From AC-52 sp044870295 (GTDB taxonomy: Bacteria > Actinomycetota > UBA4738), in the NCBI GenBank assembly GCA_044870295.1, contig JBIOYQ010000036.1, forward strand, positions 1-8,523: a stretch of DNA of 8,523 nt. Reading direction: 5' to 3'. The notes under the pieces are model-generated. The model did no database searches and was not told where the DNA came from. It was given only the letters and a program-made list of their open reading frames with translations. Below, one piece after another: positions 1-6,113 of this stretch. Position 1 is the stretch's first letter; the number at the start of each line of letters is the position of its first letter. Position numbers and translations under genes: made by a program.

Positions 1-2
1 TG

Positions 3-236
3 GTGCTGGGGCGGCGGGCCGAGGTGGTGTTCGCGAGCATGCTGGTCGCGTTCGGGATCGTGGGCCTGTTGCTGTACGGGCCGATTCTCGGACAGGTCGC
101 CACGGCCGACGGCGTCGACCCTTCCACCGGGGCCTACCTGGGCGTCATGGCGGGAGCGATCGTCCTGGCCGGCGGCGTCGTGGCGTTGCAGGCGGCCCGA
201 GCCCGGGCATCGGGCGCCCCCGAGCTCAGTAGGTGA
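3..236 (+). CDS. C-terminal part of an unidentified membrane protein (5' end outside window)
   Basis: An open frame enters from the window edge and ends at TGA 234-236. The first codon in frame is a GTG at 3, but no upstream sequence is available to judge it, and the gene may well start outside the window. The visible 77 residues contain two hydrophobic segments, about residues 8-30 and 45-65. They are joined by a short polar loop with several Asp/Thr and followed by a short Arg/Ala-rich tail, so this looks like the last membrane hairpin of an integral membrane protein. Third codon positions are strongly G/C, as expected for real coding sequence here. It is the only plus-strand gene and converges on apt: its last 11 bases (226-236) overlap the apt 3' end. 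I do not recognise the family and assign no function. Confidence 0.55.
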   Translation: MLGRRAEVVFASMLVAFGIVGLLLYGPILGQVATADGVDPSTGAYLGVMAGAIVLAGGVVALQAARARASGAPELSR

Positions 237-753
237 TCAGGCTGAAGAAGTCGTAGCCGGCGAGCTTCTTCCTGCCGTTCAGGAAGCCCAGCTCGATCAG
301 GCACGCGATGCCCATGACCGTGCCGCCGAGCCGCTCCACCAGCTTCGCCGCGGCCAGCGCGGTGCCTCCGGTGGCCAGCACGTCGTCGACGATCAGCACG
401 CGCTCGCCCGAGTGGATGGCGTCCTTGTGCACCTCGAGGACCGCCGTCCCGTACTCCAGCGCGTACTCCTCTCGCTCACTGTCCCAGGGTAGCTTGCCCT
501 CCTTGCGGACGGGGACGAAGCCGGCGCCGAAGTGGTACGCCACCGGCGAGGCAAGGATGAATCCACGCGCCTCGATCCCCACCACCTTGTCGATGTTGCC
601 TCGCCCGTAGTGGACGACGATGAGGTCGATGACGGACGAGAACGCGTTCTCGTCGGCCAGGAGCGGGGTGATGTCCTTGAACACGATCCCGGGCTGGGGG
701 AAGTCCGGGACGTCCCTGATCAGGCCCTTCACCTGTTCCAGGGTGTCGTTCAT
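226..753 (-). CDS. apt: Adenine phosphoribosyltransferase
   Basis: Cytosolic purine-salvage enzyme that converts adenine and PRPP to AMP and pyrophosphate. The 175-residue protein has the usual length and is complete. It opens with the typical Apt stretch PDFPQPGIVFKDITPLL (about 16-32). EARGF is at 61-65, RKEGKLPW at 83-90, and the PRPP-binding loop VLIVDDVLATGGT at 119-131 carries the paired aspartates and the GG turn. The ATG at 751-753 is preceded by a strong GGAGGAGGAG ribosome binding site. The gene lies 24 nt downstream of secF and is probably the last gene of the yajC-HD-secD-secF-apt unit. The secF-apt neighbourhood is known from actinobacteria, where relA usually follows apt. Here an unrelated plus-strand gene converges instead, overlapping by 11 bases. 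Confidence 0.97.
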   Translation of the reverse strand: MNDTLEQVKGLIRDVPDFPQPGIVFKDITPLLADENAFSSVIDLIVVHYGRGNIDKVVGIEARGFILASPVAYHFGAGFVPVRKEGKLPWDSEREEYALEYGTAVLEVHKDAIHSGERVLIVDDVLATGGTALAAAKLVERLGGTVMGIACLIELGFLNGRKKLAGYDFFSLITY

Positions 754-756
754 GGT

Positions 757-766
757 CTCCTCCTCC
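757..766 (-). promoter_or_regulatory. Ribosome binding site of apt
   Basis: On the minus strand GGAGGAGGAG lies 3 nt before the apt ATG; the better-spaced GGAGG within it starts further upstream. It is among the strongest Shine-Dalgarno sequences in the window. This suggests apt is translated independently although it is probably co-transcribed with secF. Confidence 0.75.
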
Positions 767-777
767 GGTGAAGCGGG

Positions 778-2145
778 CTACCTCCGGCGACGCTTCGCCT
801 TGCCTTGCGGCTTCCCCTTCTTCTTGCGGGTCGAGCTCCCGGACGGGCGGGGCCGAGCCGGTTCGGCGGCCGTCCCGGAGGACACACCGGCGCGCGCGCC
901 GGCGGGCTCCAGCTCGTCAGCGGCGCGGCCCCGGTCGGGAACCGGTCGGGCCGACACGGACCGCAGCCCGGGGCGGGCCCCTCGAGCCTGCATCCGGGCC
1001 CGGGCCTGCTGGTAGCGCGGCTCCCGCTCCTTGAGCAGGGCCAGCGTCGGGGCCGCGACGAAGATCGACGAGTAGGTTCCCGAGGCCACCCCGACGAACA
1101 GGGCGAACGCGAAGTCCTTCAGCGTCTGGCCGCCGAACAGCAGCAGCGAGCCGATCGGCAGCAGCACGACCAACGACGTGTTCACCGATCGCATCAGGGT
1201 CTGGTTCAGCGACAGGTTGACCACGCCGGAGTACGTCTCCTTGGCCACCAGCGCCGGCGACTCGGCGTTCTCCTTGATCTTGTCGAAGATGACGACCGTG
1301 TCGTAGAGCGAGTACCCCAAGATCGTGAGGATGGCGATGACGGTCTCCGGGGTGACCTCCCGGCCCACCAGTGCGTAGACCCCCGCGGTGATGATGAGGT
1401 CGTGCGCCAAGGCGACCAGCGCGCCGGCCGCCATCTTCGGCTCGAACCGGAGCGAGATGTAGATGGTGACCAGGACCACGAAGACGACCAGCCCGATGAC
1501 CATCTTGCGGGAGATGGTCTGGCCCCATGTCGGACCGACATCCTGCTCGTTGATCTGATCGACGCTGATCCCGGCCGTCCGGGCGAGGGCGGCCCGCAAC
1601 TGGTCCCCCCGCAACGTTGGCAGGACCACGGTGGGCGGGGCGGTTGCCGACGGCGAGGCCGAAGACGTGGGGGTGGCCCCGGGTGAGGCGCTCGCCGACG
1701 CGGCGGCGCTCGGAGAGACGCTGGGGGCTGCGGGTCCTTCTCCGGCCGAGGCGCTCGCGGTGGGCGAGGCGGTGGGGCTGGCCGAGGCGCTGGGAGTGGC
1801 CGACGGGGACGGCGTGCCGGTGGTGCTGAACCCCAGCTCGGTCAAGCTTCGCGTTCGGATCTGCACGGTGCCGGTGCCCAGGAGCTCGACCCTGGCGTCC
1901 GACAGGCCGAACCGCGACAGCACGCTCTGGTACTCCTGCACGGACGCTCCGCTCCTGTTGTTGAGCTCCAGGACCGAGCCGCCCTTGAACTCGATCGAGA
2001 AGTTCAGCCCCTGGACGAACAGCCCGATCAGCGACAGGAGGATGAACGCGCCCGAGAGGGCGAACCAGATGTTCCGCCGCTTGATGAAGTCGATGTTGGG
2101 GATGCGGTGACCCCGGAAGGTGGCCATGGCCTCGCGGAACTTCAT
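778..2145 (-). CDS. secF: Protein translocase subunit SecF with a long Pro/Ala/Ser-rich insert
   Basis: Membrane subunit that works with SecD to drive late stages of Sec protein export using the proton-motive force. The 455-residue protein shows the expected order. TM1 is about 27-45, followed by an EFKGG motif (52-56, the DFRGG-like SecF signature) at the start of the outer domain. Five more membrane segments lie between about 213 and 370, with the conserved GYSLYDTVVIFD at 277-288. Two parts are unusual. Residues 111-172 of the outer domain are almost entirely Pro/Ala/Ser/Thr (57 of 62), and the cytoplasmic tail (about 372-455) is long and ends in a Lys/Arg cluster (11 of the last 16). The ATG overlaps the secD stop (ATGA), with GGTGAG just upstream, so translation is probably coupled. 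SecF identity is firm; the insert is real in this frame, with no stop or frame change. Confidence 0.96.
   Translation of the reverse strand: MKFREAMATFRGHRIPNIDFIKRRNIWFALSGAFILLSLIGLFVQGLNFSIEFKGGSVLELNNRSGASVQEYQSVLSRFGLSDARVELLGTGTVQIRTRSLTELGFSTTGTPSPSATPSASASPTASPTASASAGEGPAAPSVSPSAAASASASPGATPTSSASPSATAPPTVVLPTLRGDQLRAALARTAGISVDQINEQDVGPTWGQTISRKMVIGLVVFVVLVTIYISLRFEPKMAAGALVALAHDLIITAGVYALVGREVTPETVIAILTILGYSLYDTVVIFDKIKENAESPALVAKETYSGVVNLSLNQTLMRSVNTSLVVLLPIGSLLLFGGQTLKDFAFALFVGVASGTYSSIFVAAPTLALLKEREPRYQQARARMQARGARPGLRSVSARPVPDRGRAADELEPAGARAGVSSGTAAEPARPRPSGSSTRKKKGKPQGKAKRRRR
1630..1815 (-). repeat. Low-complexity Pro/Ala/Ser/Thr coding segment in secF
   Basis: These 62 codons (SecF residues 111-172) contain only five residues that are not Pro, Ala, Ser or Thr (three Gly, one Glu, one Val). 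At DNA level there are short imperfect direct repeats: on the plus strand GCCGAGGCGCT occurs at 1745-1755 and 1781-1791, and GAGGCGCTCGC at 1685-1695 and 1748-1758. This pattern fits growth by slippage or recombination of short repeats. The segment joins the first part of the outer domain (ending near GFSTTG) to the second (starting LPTLRGDQL), so it probably acts as a flexible extracellular spacer. Confidence 0.85.
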
Positions 2146-3698
2146 CGCTCACCCCCCGCGACGGGAACGGGGTCGGCCGCCACGCCGCTGCGCAGGCCCA
2201 TGCCACGCAGGCTGGTCAGGGCGGGACTGCGAGAGATCAGGAAGACCGTGGGCCGCTTGAAGAACCACACCACGAACAGGTCCAGGGCCGTGGACAGTCC
2301 GAGGGTGAGGGCGAATCCGCGCACGGACCCGATGGCCAGGAGGTAGAGCACCGCGGCCGCGATGATCGTGACGGTGTCGGCGGCCACGATGGTTCGCCAG
2401 GATCTCTTGAACGCCGGCGCCACCGCGGTCCGGAGCGTCTTTCCGTGACGGACCTCGTCCTTCAACCGTTCGTAGAACACGATGTAGGAGTCGGCGGTGA
2501 TCCCCAGCGACACGATGATGCCGGCCACGCCGGCCAGGGTGAGCGCGTACCCCAGCGTCTTGCCCATGAGCGAGACCAGCCCGATGGCCAGGACCCCCCA
2601 GATGGCCATGCCGAACCAGGTGACCACGCCGAGCAGGCGGTAGTAGAACGCCAGGTACAGCATCAGGGCCACCAACCCGACCAGCCCCGCGATCAGCCCC
2701 TCGCGCAGGGAGGCCTTCCCCAGGAGCGGGCTCACCGTCCGGACCTCCTGCCGCTGCAGCTCGACGGGGAGCGCACCGGAGTTCAGCACCACGGCCAGGT
2801 TCTTCGCCTCGGATTCGCTGAAGTTCCCCGTGATCTCGCCTGTGCCGCCGGTGATCGGACCGTTGACCGTCGGAGCGGACTCCACCGCGCCGTCCAGGAT
2901 GATGGCGAGCTCCTTGTTCACCAGTCGCGTGGTGGCATCGCCGAACTTCTTCGATCCCTCCTTGTTCAACGTGAACACCACGCGCCAACCCGGCGTCACG
3001 CCCGGATTGCTGGTGCTGGAGCTGACGAACTGCGCCGTGGCCTTCTTCAGATCCGCCCCGGTGATCTCGATCTTGCCGAGTCGGTACTTGAGGTCCGTAC
3101 CGTCGGTGAATCGCCCGTTGCCGTCGGTGTCCTGGTAGGCCACGACCTCGTCGCCCTGAGCCTGGAACGCGCCGGTGGACGGATCGCGCGGGGTCAGGGG
3201 CGTGTCCTTGTACGCGGTGTCCGATGGCGGGATGGTCGCCAGGACCTCCCGCTCCTCCAAACGGGCCGTGGTCCCGATGAGCTGGAGCACCCGCTGGACG
3301 CTCTGGGCCTTCGCCCGGGCGTCGGCCTTATCCCGGGTCACGAAGCACCCCAGCTCCTTGCCGCTGGAGGAGACGGCGCAGAACAGCTTGCCCTTCTGCA
3401 CGACATCGCCCTGCCCGCCCAGACCGGGAAGTTGGACCTGGATCAGGCTGTTCCCGATCAACGAGATGTCCGGCTCGGCCACCCCCAGGGCGTCGACCCG
3501 GTTGCGGATGTGGTCAAGGGCCTCCTGCATGACGTCCTTCGGCGTGCCCGGGGGCCCCGACAGGATGACGGAGACGCCGCCCACCAGGTCCAGACCCAAA
3601 AGGGGACGCAGGGAGGACGTGGCGTAGCCCACGGCCGCGCCGACGACCAGAATGCCGACCATCACGATCGAAGCGGCCAGGCGACCGGCGTTCTTCAT
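2142..3698 (-). CDS. secD: Protein translocase subunit SecD
   Basis: Partner of SecF; its large outer domain captures emerging preproteins and moves with proton flow. I place the start at the ATG 3696-3698, giving 518 residues beginning MKNAGRLAAS directly before TM1 (about 7-26). A longer frame up to 3770 would overlap the HD gene by about 70 bases and add an atypical leader. Motifs: DLVGG at 37-41, IRNRVDALGVAEPDI in the P1 domain (64-78), QLPG at 89-92, NSGALPV at 306-312, then five membrane segments from about 333 to 485. GITADSYIVFYERLKDE (399-415) carries the membrane aspartate D403 and E410, matching the functional Asp region of SecD. Residues 107-202 hold a Cys pair and a DTDGNG loop described under findings. 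The start lies 2 nt after the HD stop, has no clear ribosome binding site, and is probably reached by reinitiation. The stop overlaps secF (ATGA). Confidence 0.95.
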   Translation of the reverse strand: MKNAGRLAASIVMVGILVVGAAVGYATSSLRPLLGLDLVGGVSVILSGPPGTPKDVMQEALDHIRNRVDALGVAEPDISLIGNSLIQVQLPGLGGQGDVVQKGKLFCAVSSSGKELGCFVTRDKADARAKAQSVQRVLQLIGTTARLEEREVLATIPPSDTAYKDTPLTPRDPSTGAFQAQGDEVVAYQDTDGNGRFTDGTDLKYRLGKIEITGADLKKATAQFVSSSTSNPGVTPGWRVVFTLNKEGSKKFGDATTRLVNKELAIILDGAVESAPTVNGPITGGTGEITGNFSESEAKNLAVVLNSGALPVELQRQEVRTVSPLLGKASLREGLIAGLVGLVALMLYLAFYYRLLGVVTWFGMAIWGVLAIGLVSLMGKTLGYALTLAGVAGIIVSLGITADSYIVFYERLKDEVRHGKTLRTAVAPAFKRSWRTIVAADTVTIIAAAVLYLLAIGSVRGFALTLGLSTALDLFVVWFFKRPTVFLISRSPALTSLRGMGLRSGVAADPVPVAGGER

Positions 3699-3700
3699 GG

Positions 3701-4423
3701 CTACAGCAGGCTCGCGCCGTTGATGGTCAGCTTGAACCGGCACTCGAGCCGCTCGGCAGCGCGCCGGCACATCATCATGCGGTGCAGGAAGATCTCGAAG
3801 TACTCCATGACGTGGCTGATCTCGGTATCGATGGTGAGTTCCAGGGTGACGGTACGGGCAGATGAGTCTACCCGGAGGAACGACTGTTCGGCCGCGTAAT
3901 TGACGCGGTCGTGGATATCGAAGTCGATCTGTGCCGATTTCCTCACTCTGCTTCGATGCACATCCGACTTGTCGGCCAGGATCACCGCCGCCGACACCGG
4001 ACTGACGGCCTCGCCGCCCTCCTCCTCATGGTTGCCGACCGCGCTCATGATCAGGGCGAGGTCTCCCGAGTGCATGCGTTCCTTCAGCACGTCGTAGACG
4101 AGGAGGGCGCCGGTCGGGCCGTGATTCTCGCGCGCCACCATGTTCCCGACGTCGTGCAGATAGCCGGCGATGGCTGCGAGATCCGCCATCCGGCCCTCGT
4201 GGTCCAGCCGCGAGAGGACGTTGTAGGCGATGCGGGAGGTCAGGTTGGCGTGGCGGAATCCGTGCTCGGTGTAGCCGAGCCCTTCCATGACCCGATCGGC
4301 GCTGGCGATGAAGGTCGAGATGGGCGCCTGCTGCTGGATCTCCTCCAAGGACAACAGCTGGGGCTCACCGGCGACCTCGGGGTGCCGGCCCGCGGTCGAA
4401 GGCTGGCGGGCGGGCTGGGTCAC
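3701..4423 (-). CDS. HD-domain metal-dependent phosphohydrolase embedded in the sec operon
   Basis: The 240-residue protein has no signal peptide or membrane segment, so it is probably cytosolic. The HD superfamily metal ligands are all present in order: H54 and H58 (EHGFRH), H90-D91 (GYLHDVGN), H101, H132 (NHEE) and D151 (ADKSDVHR). HD enzymes hydrolyse phosphate esters, commonly of nucleotides or signalling nucleotides; the substrate here cannot be read from sequence. Residues about 190-240 form a separate C-terminal segment with a Cys and two short strand-like stretches (TVTLELTID, CRFKLTINGA). Residues 1-35 look disordered. The GTG start overlaps the yajC stop (GTGA) and has no good ribosome binding site; the TAG stop is 2 nt from secD. 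It is therefore almost certainly co-translated with the Sec genes. It lacks the synthetase domain and length of RelA/SpoT. The 3' half has lower GC than its neighbours. Confidence 0.88.
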   Translation of the reverse strand: MTQPARQPSTAGRHPEVAGEPQLLSLEEIQQQAPISTFIASADRVMEGLGYTEHGFRHANLTSRIAYNVLSRLDHEGRMADLAAIAGYLHDVGNMVARENHGPTGALLVYDVLKERMHSGDLALIMSAVGNHEEEGGEAVSPVSAAVILADKSDVHRSRVRKSAQIDFDIHDRVNYAAEQSFLRVDSSARTVTLELTIDTEISHVMEYFEIFLHRMMMCRRAAERLECRFKLTINGASLL

Positions 4424-4911
4424 GGCTGGTCGCCGGCCCCCTCATCCTGTCCGCGTCGCCGGCCCGAACGGCTGAACCAGGGCCCGCTTCGCCAATCACG
4501 CCTTGCCGGCGTCGACGTCTCGCCCTGACCCGTATCGTCATCGGCGTCGTCCACGTCATCCGGCTGGTCATCCTCGACCGAGTCCTCGTACTCCTCCTCC
4601 TCGTCGAAGACCAGCTTGCGGGCGATCGCCCCTCGGGCGAACCGCACGCTGACGTTGGGAGCCACTTCGAGGGTCAGGGACTCGTCGTCCAGCGCCTTGA
4701 CGATGCCGTACACGCCCCCGATGGTGACCACCTCGTCGCCGATGTCGACGCTGTCGACGAGCCGTTGGTGGGCCTGGCGTTGCCGCCGCTGCGGGCGGAT
4801 CAGCAGGAAATAGAAGATGCCCCCCATGAGCAACAGGGGCAGCAGAACGGTGAACCCGCTGGATCCCGAGCTGGTGTCGGCAGCCAGGACCGGGATAAGG
4901 AATCCGAGCAC
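4420..4911 (-). CDS. yajC: Sec translocon accessory protein YajC with an acidic tail
   Basis: Small single-span membrane protein that associates with SecD-SecF. One hydrophobic segment (about 20-38) is followed by the family hallmark IRPQRRQRQAHQ (38-49). Next comes the small conserved cytoplasmic domain with GDEVVTIGGVYGIV (58-71) and LEVAPNVSVRFARGAI (81-96). At 163 residues it is longer than the roughly 110 of the E. coli protein. The excess is a C-terminal tail: residues 103-126 are 17 of 24 Asp/Glu, followed by a basic stretch rich in Arg (about 137-154). The GTG at 4909-4911 is chosen because AGAGGAGGT lies 4 nt upstream and because it gives the short N-terminal outside segment expected of YajC. 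It is the first gene of the second operon, 158 nt downstream of ruvB, and overlaps the HD gene by 4 nt. Confidence 0.94.
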   Translation of the reverse strand: MLGFLIPVLAADTSSGSSGFTVLLPLLLMGGIFYFLLIRPQRRQRQAHQRLVDSVDIGDEVVTIGGVYGIVKALDDESLTLEVAPNVSVRFARGAIARKLVFDEEEEYEDSVEDDQPDDVDDADDDTGQGETSTPARRDWRSGPWFSRSGRRRGQDEGAGDQP

Positions 4912-4915
4912 GATG

Positions 4916-4924
4916 ACCTCCTCT
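4916..4924 (-). promoter_or_regulatory. Ribosome binding site of yajC
   Basis: AGAGGAGGT on the minus strand, 4 nt before the GTG start. It is close to the anti-Shine-Dalgarno complement and decides the GTG start of yajC. Confidence 0.75.
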
Positions 4925-4961
4925 GGGCACCCGCCCCCACACGAGGGGATGGAGCGCCGCG

Positions 4962-4987
4962 AAAAAAACGGCGGCCAACGGCCGCCG
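4962..4987 (-). terminator. Intrinsic terminator between ruvB and yajC
   Basis: On the minus strand a perfect 8-bp stem CGGCGGCC / GGCCGCCG (4980-4987 with 4969-4976) closes a GTT loop and is followed directly by seven T (4968-4962). This is a textbook rho-independent terminator for minus-strand transcription; on the plus strand the A run precedes the stem, so it is not bidirectional. It lies 82 nt after the ruvB stop and about 50 nt before the yajC start. It would end the pdxT-yebC-ruvCAB transcript. Because a candidate promoter sits just upstream of it, it could instead, or also, act in the leader of yajC. Confidence 0.88.
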
Positions 4988-5005
4988 GGACGAAAGCCAC
5001 GTAAG

Positions 5006-5034
5006 AGTCTAGGTGCCCCTCAGAGCCTTCGCAA
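5006..5034 (-). promoter_or_regulatory. Candidate SigA-type promoter for the yajC-secDF-apt unit
   Basis: On the minus strand a -35-like TTGCGA (5029-5034; 4 of 6 matches to TTGACA) is separated by exactly 17 nt from a -10-like TAGACT (5006-5011; 4 of 6 matches to TATAAT, fitting the actinobacterial TANNNT). The predicted transcript would begin near 4999. The region below the terminator (4912-4961) is too GC-rich to offer a -10, which makes this the best promoter in the gap. The consequence is that the RNA would meet the terminator hairpin within its first 40 nt. Prediction by eye only. Confidence 0.4.
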
Positions 5035-5069
5035 CAGACCTTGCACCCCTGACCAGGACCGACGCACGA

Positions 5070-6113
5070 TCAGAACAACCCCTCGGTCGCCTCCTGCCCG
5101 CCTGCGGTCACGCCCAGATGGGCGTAGGCGGCGGCCGTGGCGACCCGTCCCCTGGGCGTCCGCTTCAGGAACCCGAGCTGCAGCAGATACGGCTCGTACA
5201 CGTCCTCGATCGTCTCGGTCTCCTCCCCCACCGCCGCCGCCAGGGTGGACAGCCCAACCGGGCCTCCTTGGAACTTCTCCACCAGACACGACAGGATGGC
5301 CAGGTCGAGCTTGTCCAAGCCCAGCTCGTCGACTTCGAACAGGGCCAGCGCCAGCGAGGCGCTCTCGTGGCTGACCCGCCCGTCGCCCCGGACCTGGGCA
5401 TAGTCGCGGACCCGCCGGAGCAGCCGGTTGGCGATGCGAGGCGTGCCGCGTGCCCGGCGCGCGATCTCAGCCTCGCCCTCGGCATCCGCTTCGATGCCCA
5501 GGATTCCTGCCGAACGGCTGACCACCTGGGTCAACTCGGGATGTGAGTAGAAGTCCAGTCGCGGCGAGAACCCGAAGCGCTCGCGCAACGGCAGCGTGAT
5601 CAGCCCCGGCCGCGTGGTCGCCGCCACCAGCGTGAACCTTGGAAGGTCCAGCCGGATGCTGCGAGCGGACGGTCCCTTGCCGATGATCACGTCCAGCTTG
5701 AAATCCTCCAGGGCCGGGTACAGCACCTCTTCCACGTTTCGTGGCATGCGGTGGACCTCGTCGACGAACAGCACGTCGCCCTCCTCCAGGTTCGTGAGGA
5801 TGGCGGCGAGGTCCCCCGCCCGCTCCAGCGCCGGTCCCGATGTGGGACGGAACCCGACGCCGATCTCGTTGGCCACGATGCCGGCAAGCGTGGTCTTGCC
5901 CAGGCCTGGCGGGCCGGACAACAGGACATGGTCGAGCGGCTCTCCCCTGGCCCGTGCTCCCTCCACCAGCAGCTCGAGCTGCTCCTTGATCCTGGTCTGG
6001 CCGACGAATTCCGCCAGCCACCGGGGACGCAGGGCCGCGTCGAACTCACGCTCCTCGTCTCGGACCTCGGCCGCCACTACGCGGACGAAGTCCTCGGCCT
6101 CCTTGCCCCTCAT
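5070..6113 (-). CDS. ruvB: Holliday junction branch-migration ATPase RuvB
   Basis: AAA+ motor that forms hexameric rings on the arms of a RuvA-bound Holliday junction and pumps DNA to drive branch migration. The 347 residues match the family length. The N-terminal ALRPRWLAEFVGQ (27-39) is typical. Walker A GPPGLGKT is at 67-74, Walker B LFVDE at 115-119 followed by H121, the sensor-1 region ATTR at 165-168, and the sensor-2 region GTPRIANR at 223-230. The C-terminal winged helix includes GGPVGLSTLAAAVGEE (283-298). Sensor 1 reads AATTRPG where most RuvBs I recall have GATTRAG or GATTRSG. The ATG overlaps the ruvA stop (ATGA), and a GAGGAG lies 9 nt upstream inside ruvA. It is the last gene before the intrinsic terminator. 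Confidence 0.97.
   Translation of the reverse strand: MRGKEAEDFVRVVAAEVRDEEREFDAALRPRWLAEFVGQTRIKEQLELLVEGARARGEPLDHVLLSGPPGLGKTTLAGIVANEIGVGFRPTSGPALERAGDLAAILTNLEEGDVLFVDEVHRMPRNVEEVLYPALEDFKLDVIIGKGPSARSIRLDLPRFTLVAATTRPGLITLPLRERFGFSPRLDFYSHPELTQVVSRSAGILGIEADAEGEAEIARRARGTPRIANRLLRRVRDYAQVRGDGRVSHESASLALALFEVDELGLDKLDLAILSCLVEKFQGGPVGLSTLAAAVGEETETIEDVYEPYLLQLGFLKRTPRGRVATAAAYAHLGVTAGGQEATEGLF

Larger units (their letters stand above)
4912..5069. other. Intergenic region ruvB-yajC
   Basis: This 158-base gap is the only sizeable non-coding stretch in the window. On the minus strand it holds, in order, a candidate promoter (5034-5006), an intrinsic terminator (4987-4962), a GC-rich leader with a small CCCC/GGGG hairpin possibility (about 4950-4930), and the yajC ribosome binding site (4924-4916). 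No RNA gene or protein-coding frame is convincing. Confidence 0.8.

Noticed and set aside
268..286. Perfect 7-bp hairpin CTTCCTG / CAGGAAG with a 5-nt loop as a terminator for the convergent plus-strand gene
   Set aside because: It has no T run on either strand and lies inside the apt coding sequence. It could still slow polymerase, but the evidence is too thin.
917..2206. 429-residue minus-strand frame overlapping secF
   Set aside because: Out-of-frame shadow of secF; Arg/Gly/Pro-rich with no membrane segments, while the secF frame has all family motifs.
3699..3770. 24-residue N-terminal extension of secD
   Set aside because: It would overlap the conserved end of the HD gene and put a charged leader before the SecD first membrane segment. 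The ATG at 3698 fits the family.
2445..3899. 484-residue open frame on the plus strand antisense to secD
   Set aside because: Shadow of secD and of the HD gene end; composition is typical of an antisense GC-rich frame and there is no motif or credible start.
3701..4423. HD gene as a RelA/SpoT homolog substituting for the missing relA
   Set aside because: The protein is 240 residues and lacks a synthetase domain, TGS and ACT. The HD pattern alone does not indicate (p)ppGpp hydrolysis.
4800..5000. Possible 66-residue leader peptide starting with GTG near the predicted transcription start
   Set aside because: The frame runs through the terminator stem and deep into yajC in another frame, with Arg/Ser/Pro-rich composition. 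There is no sign of a regulatory codon run.
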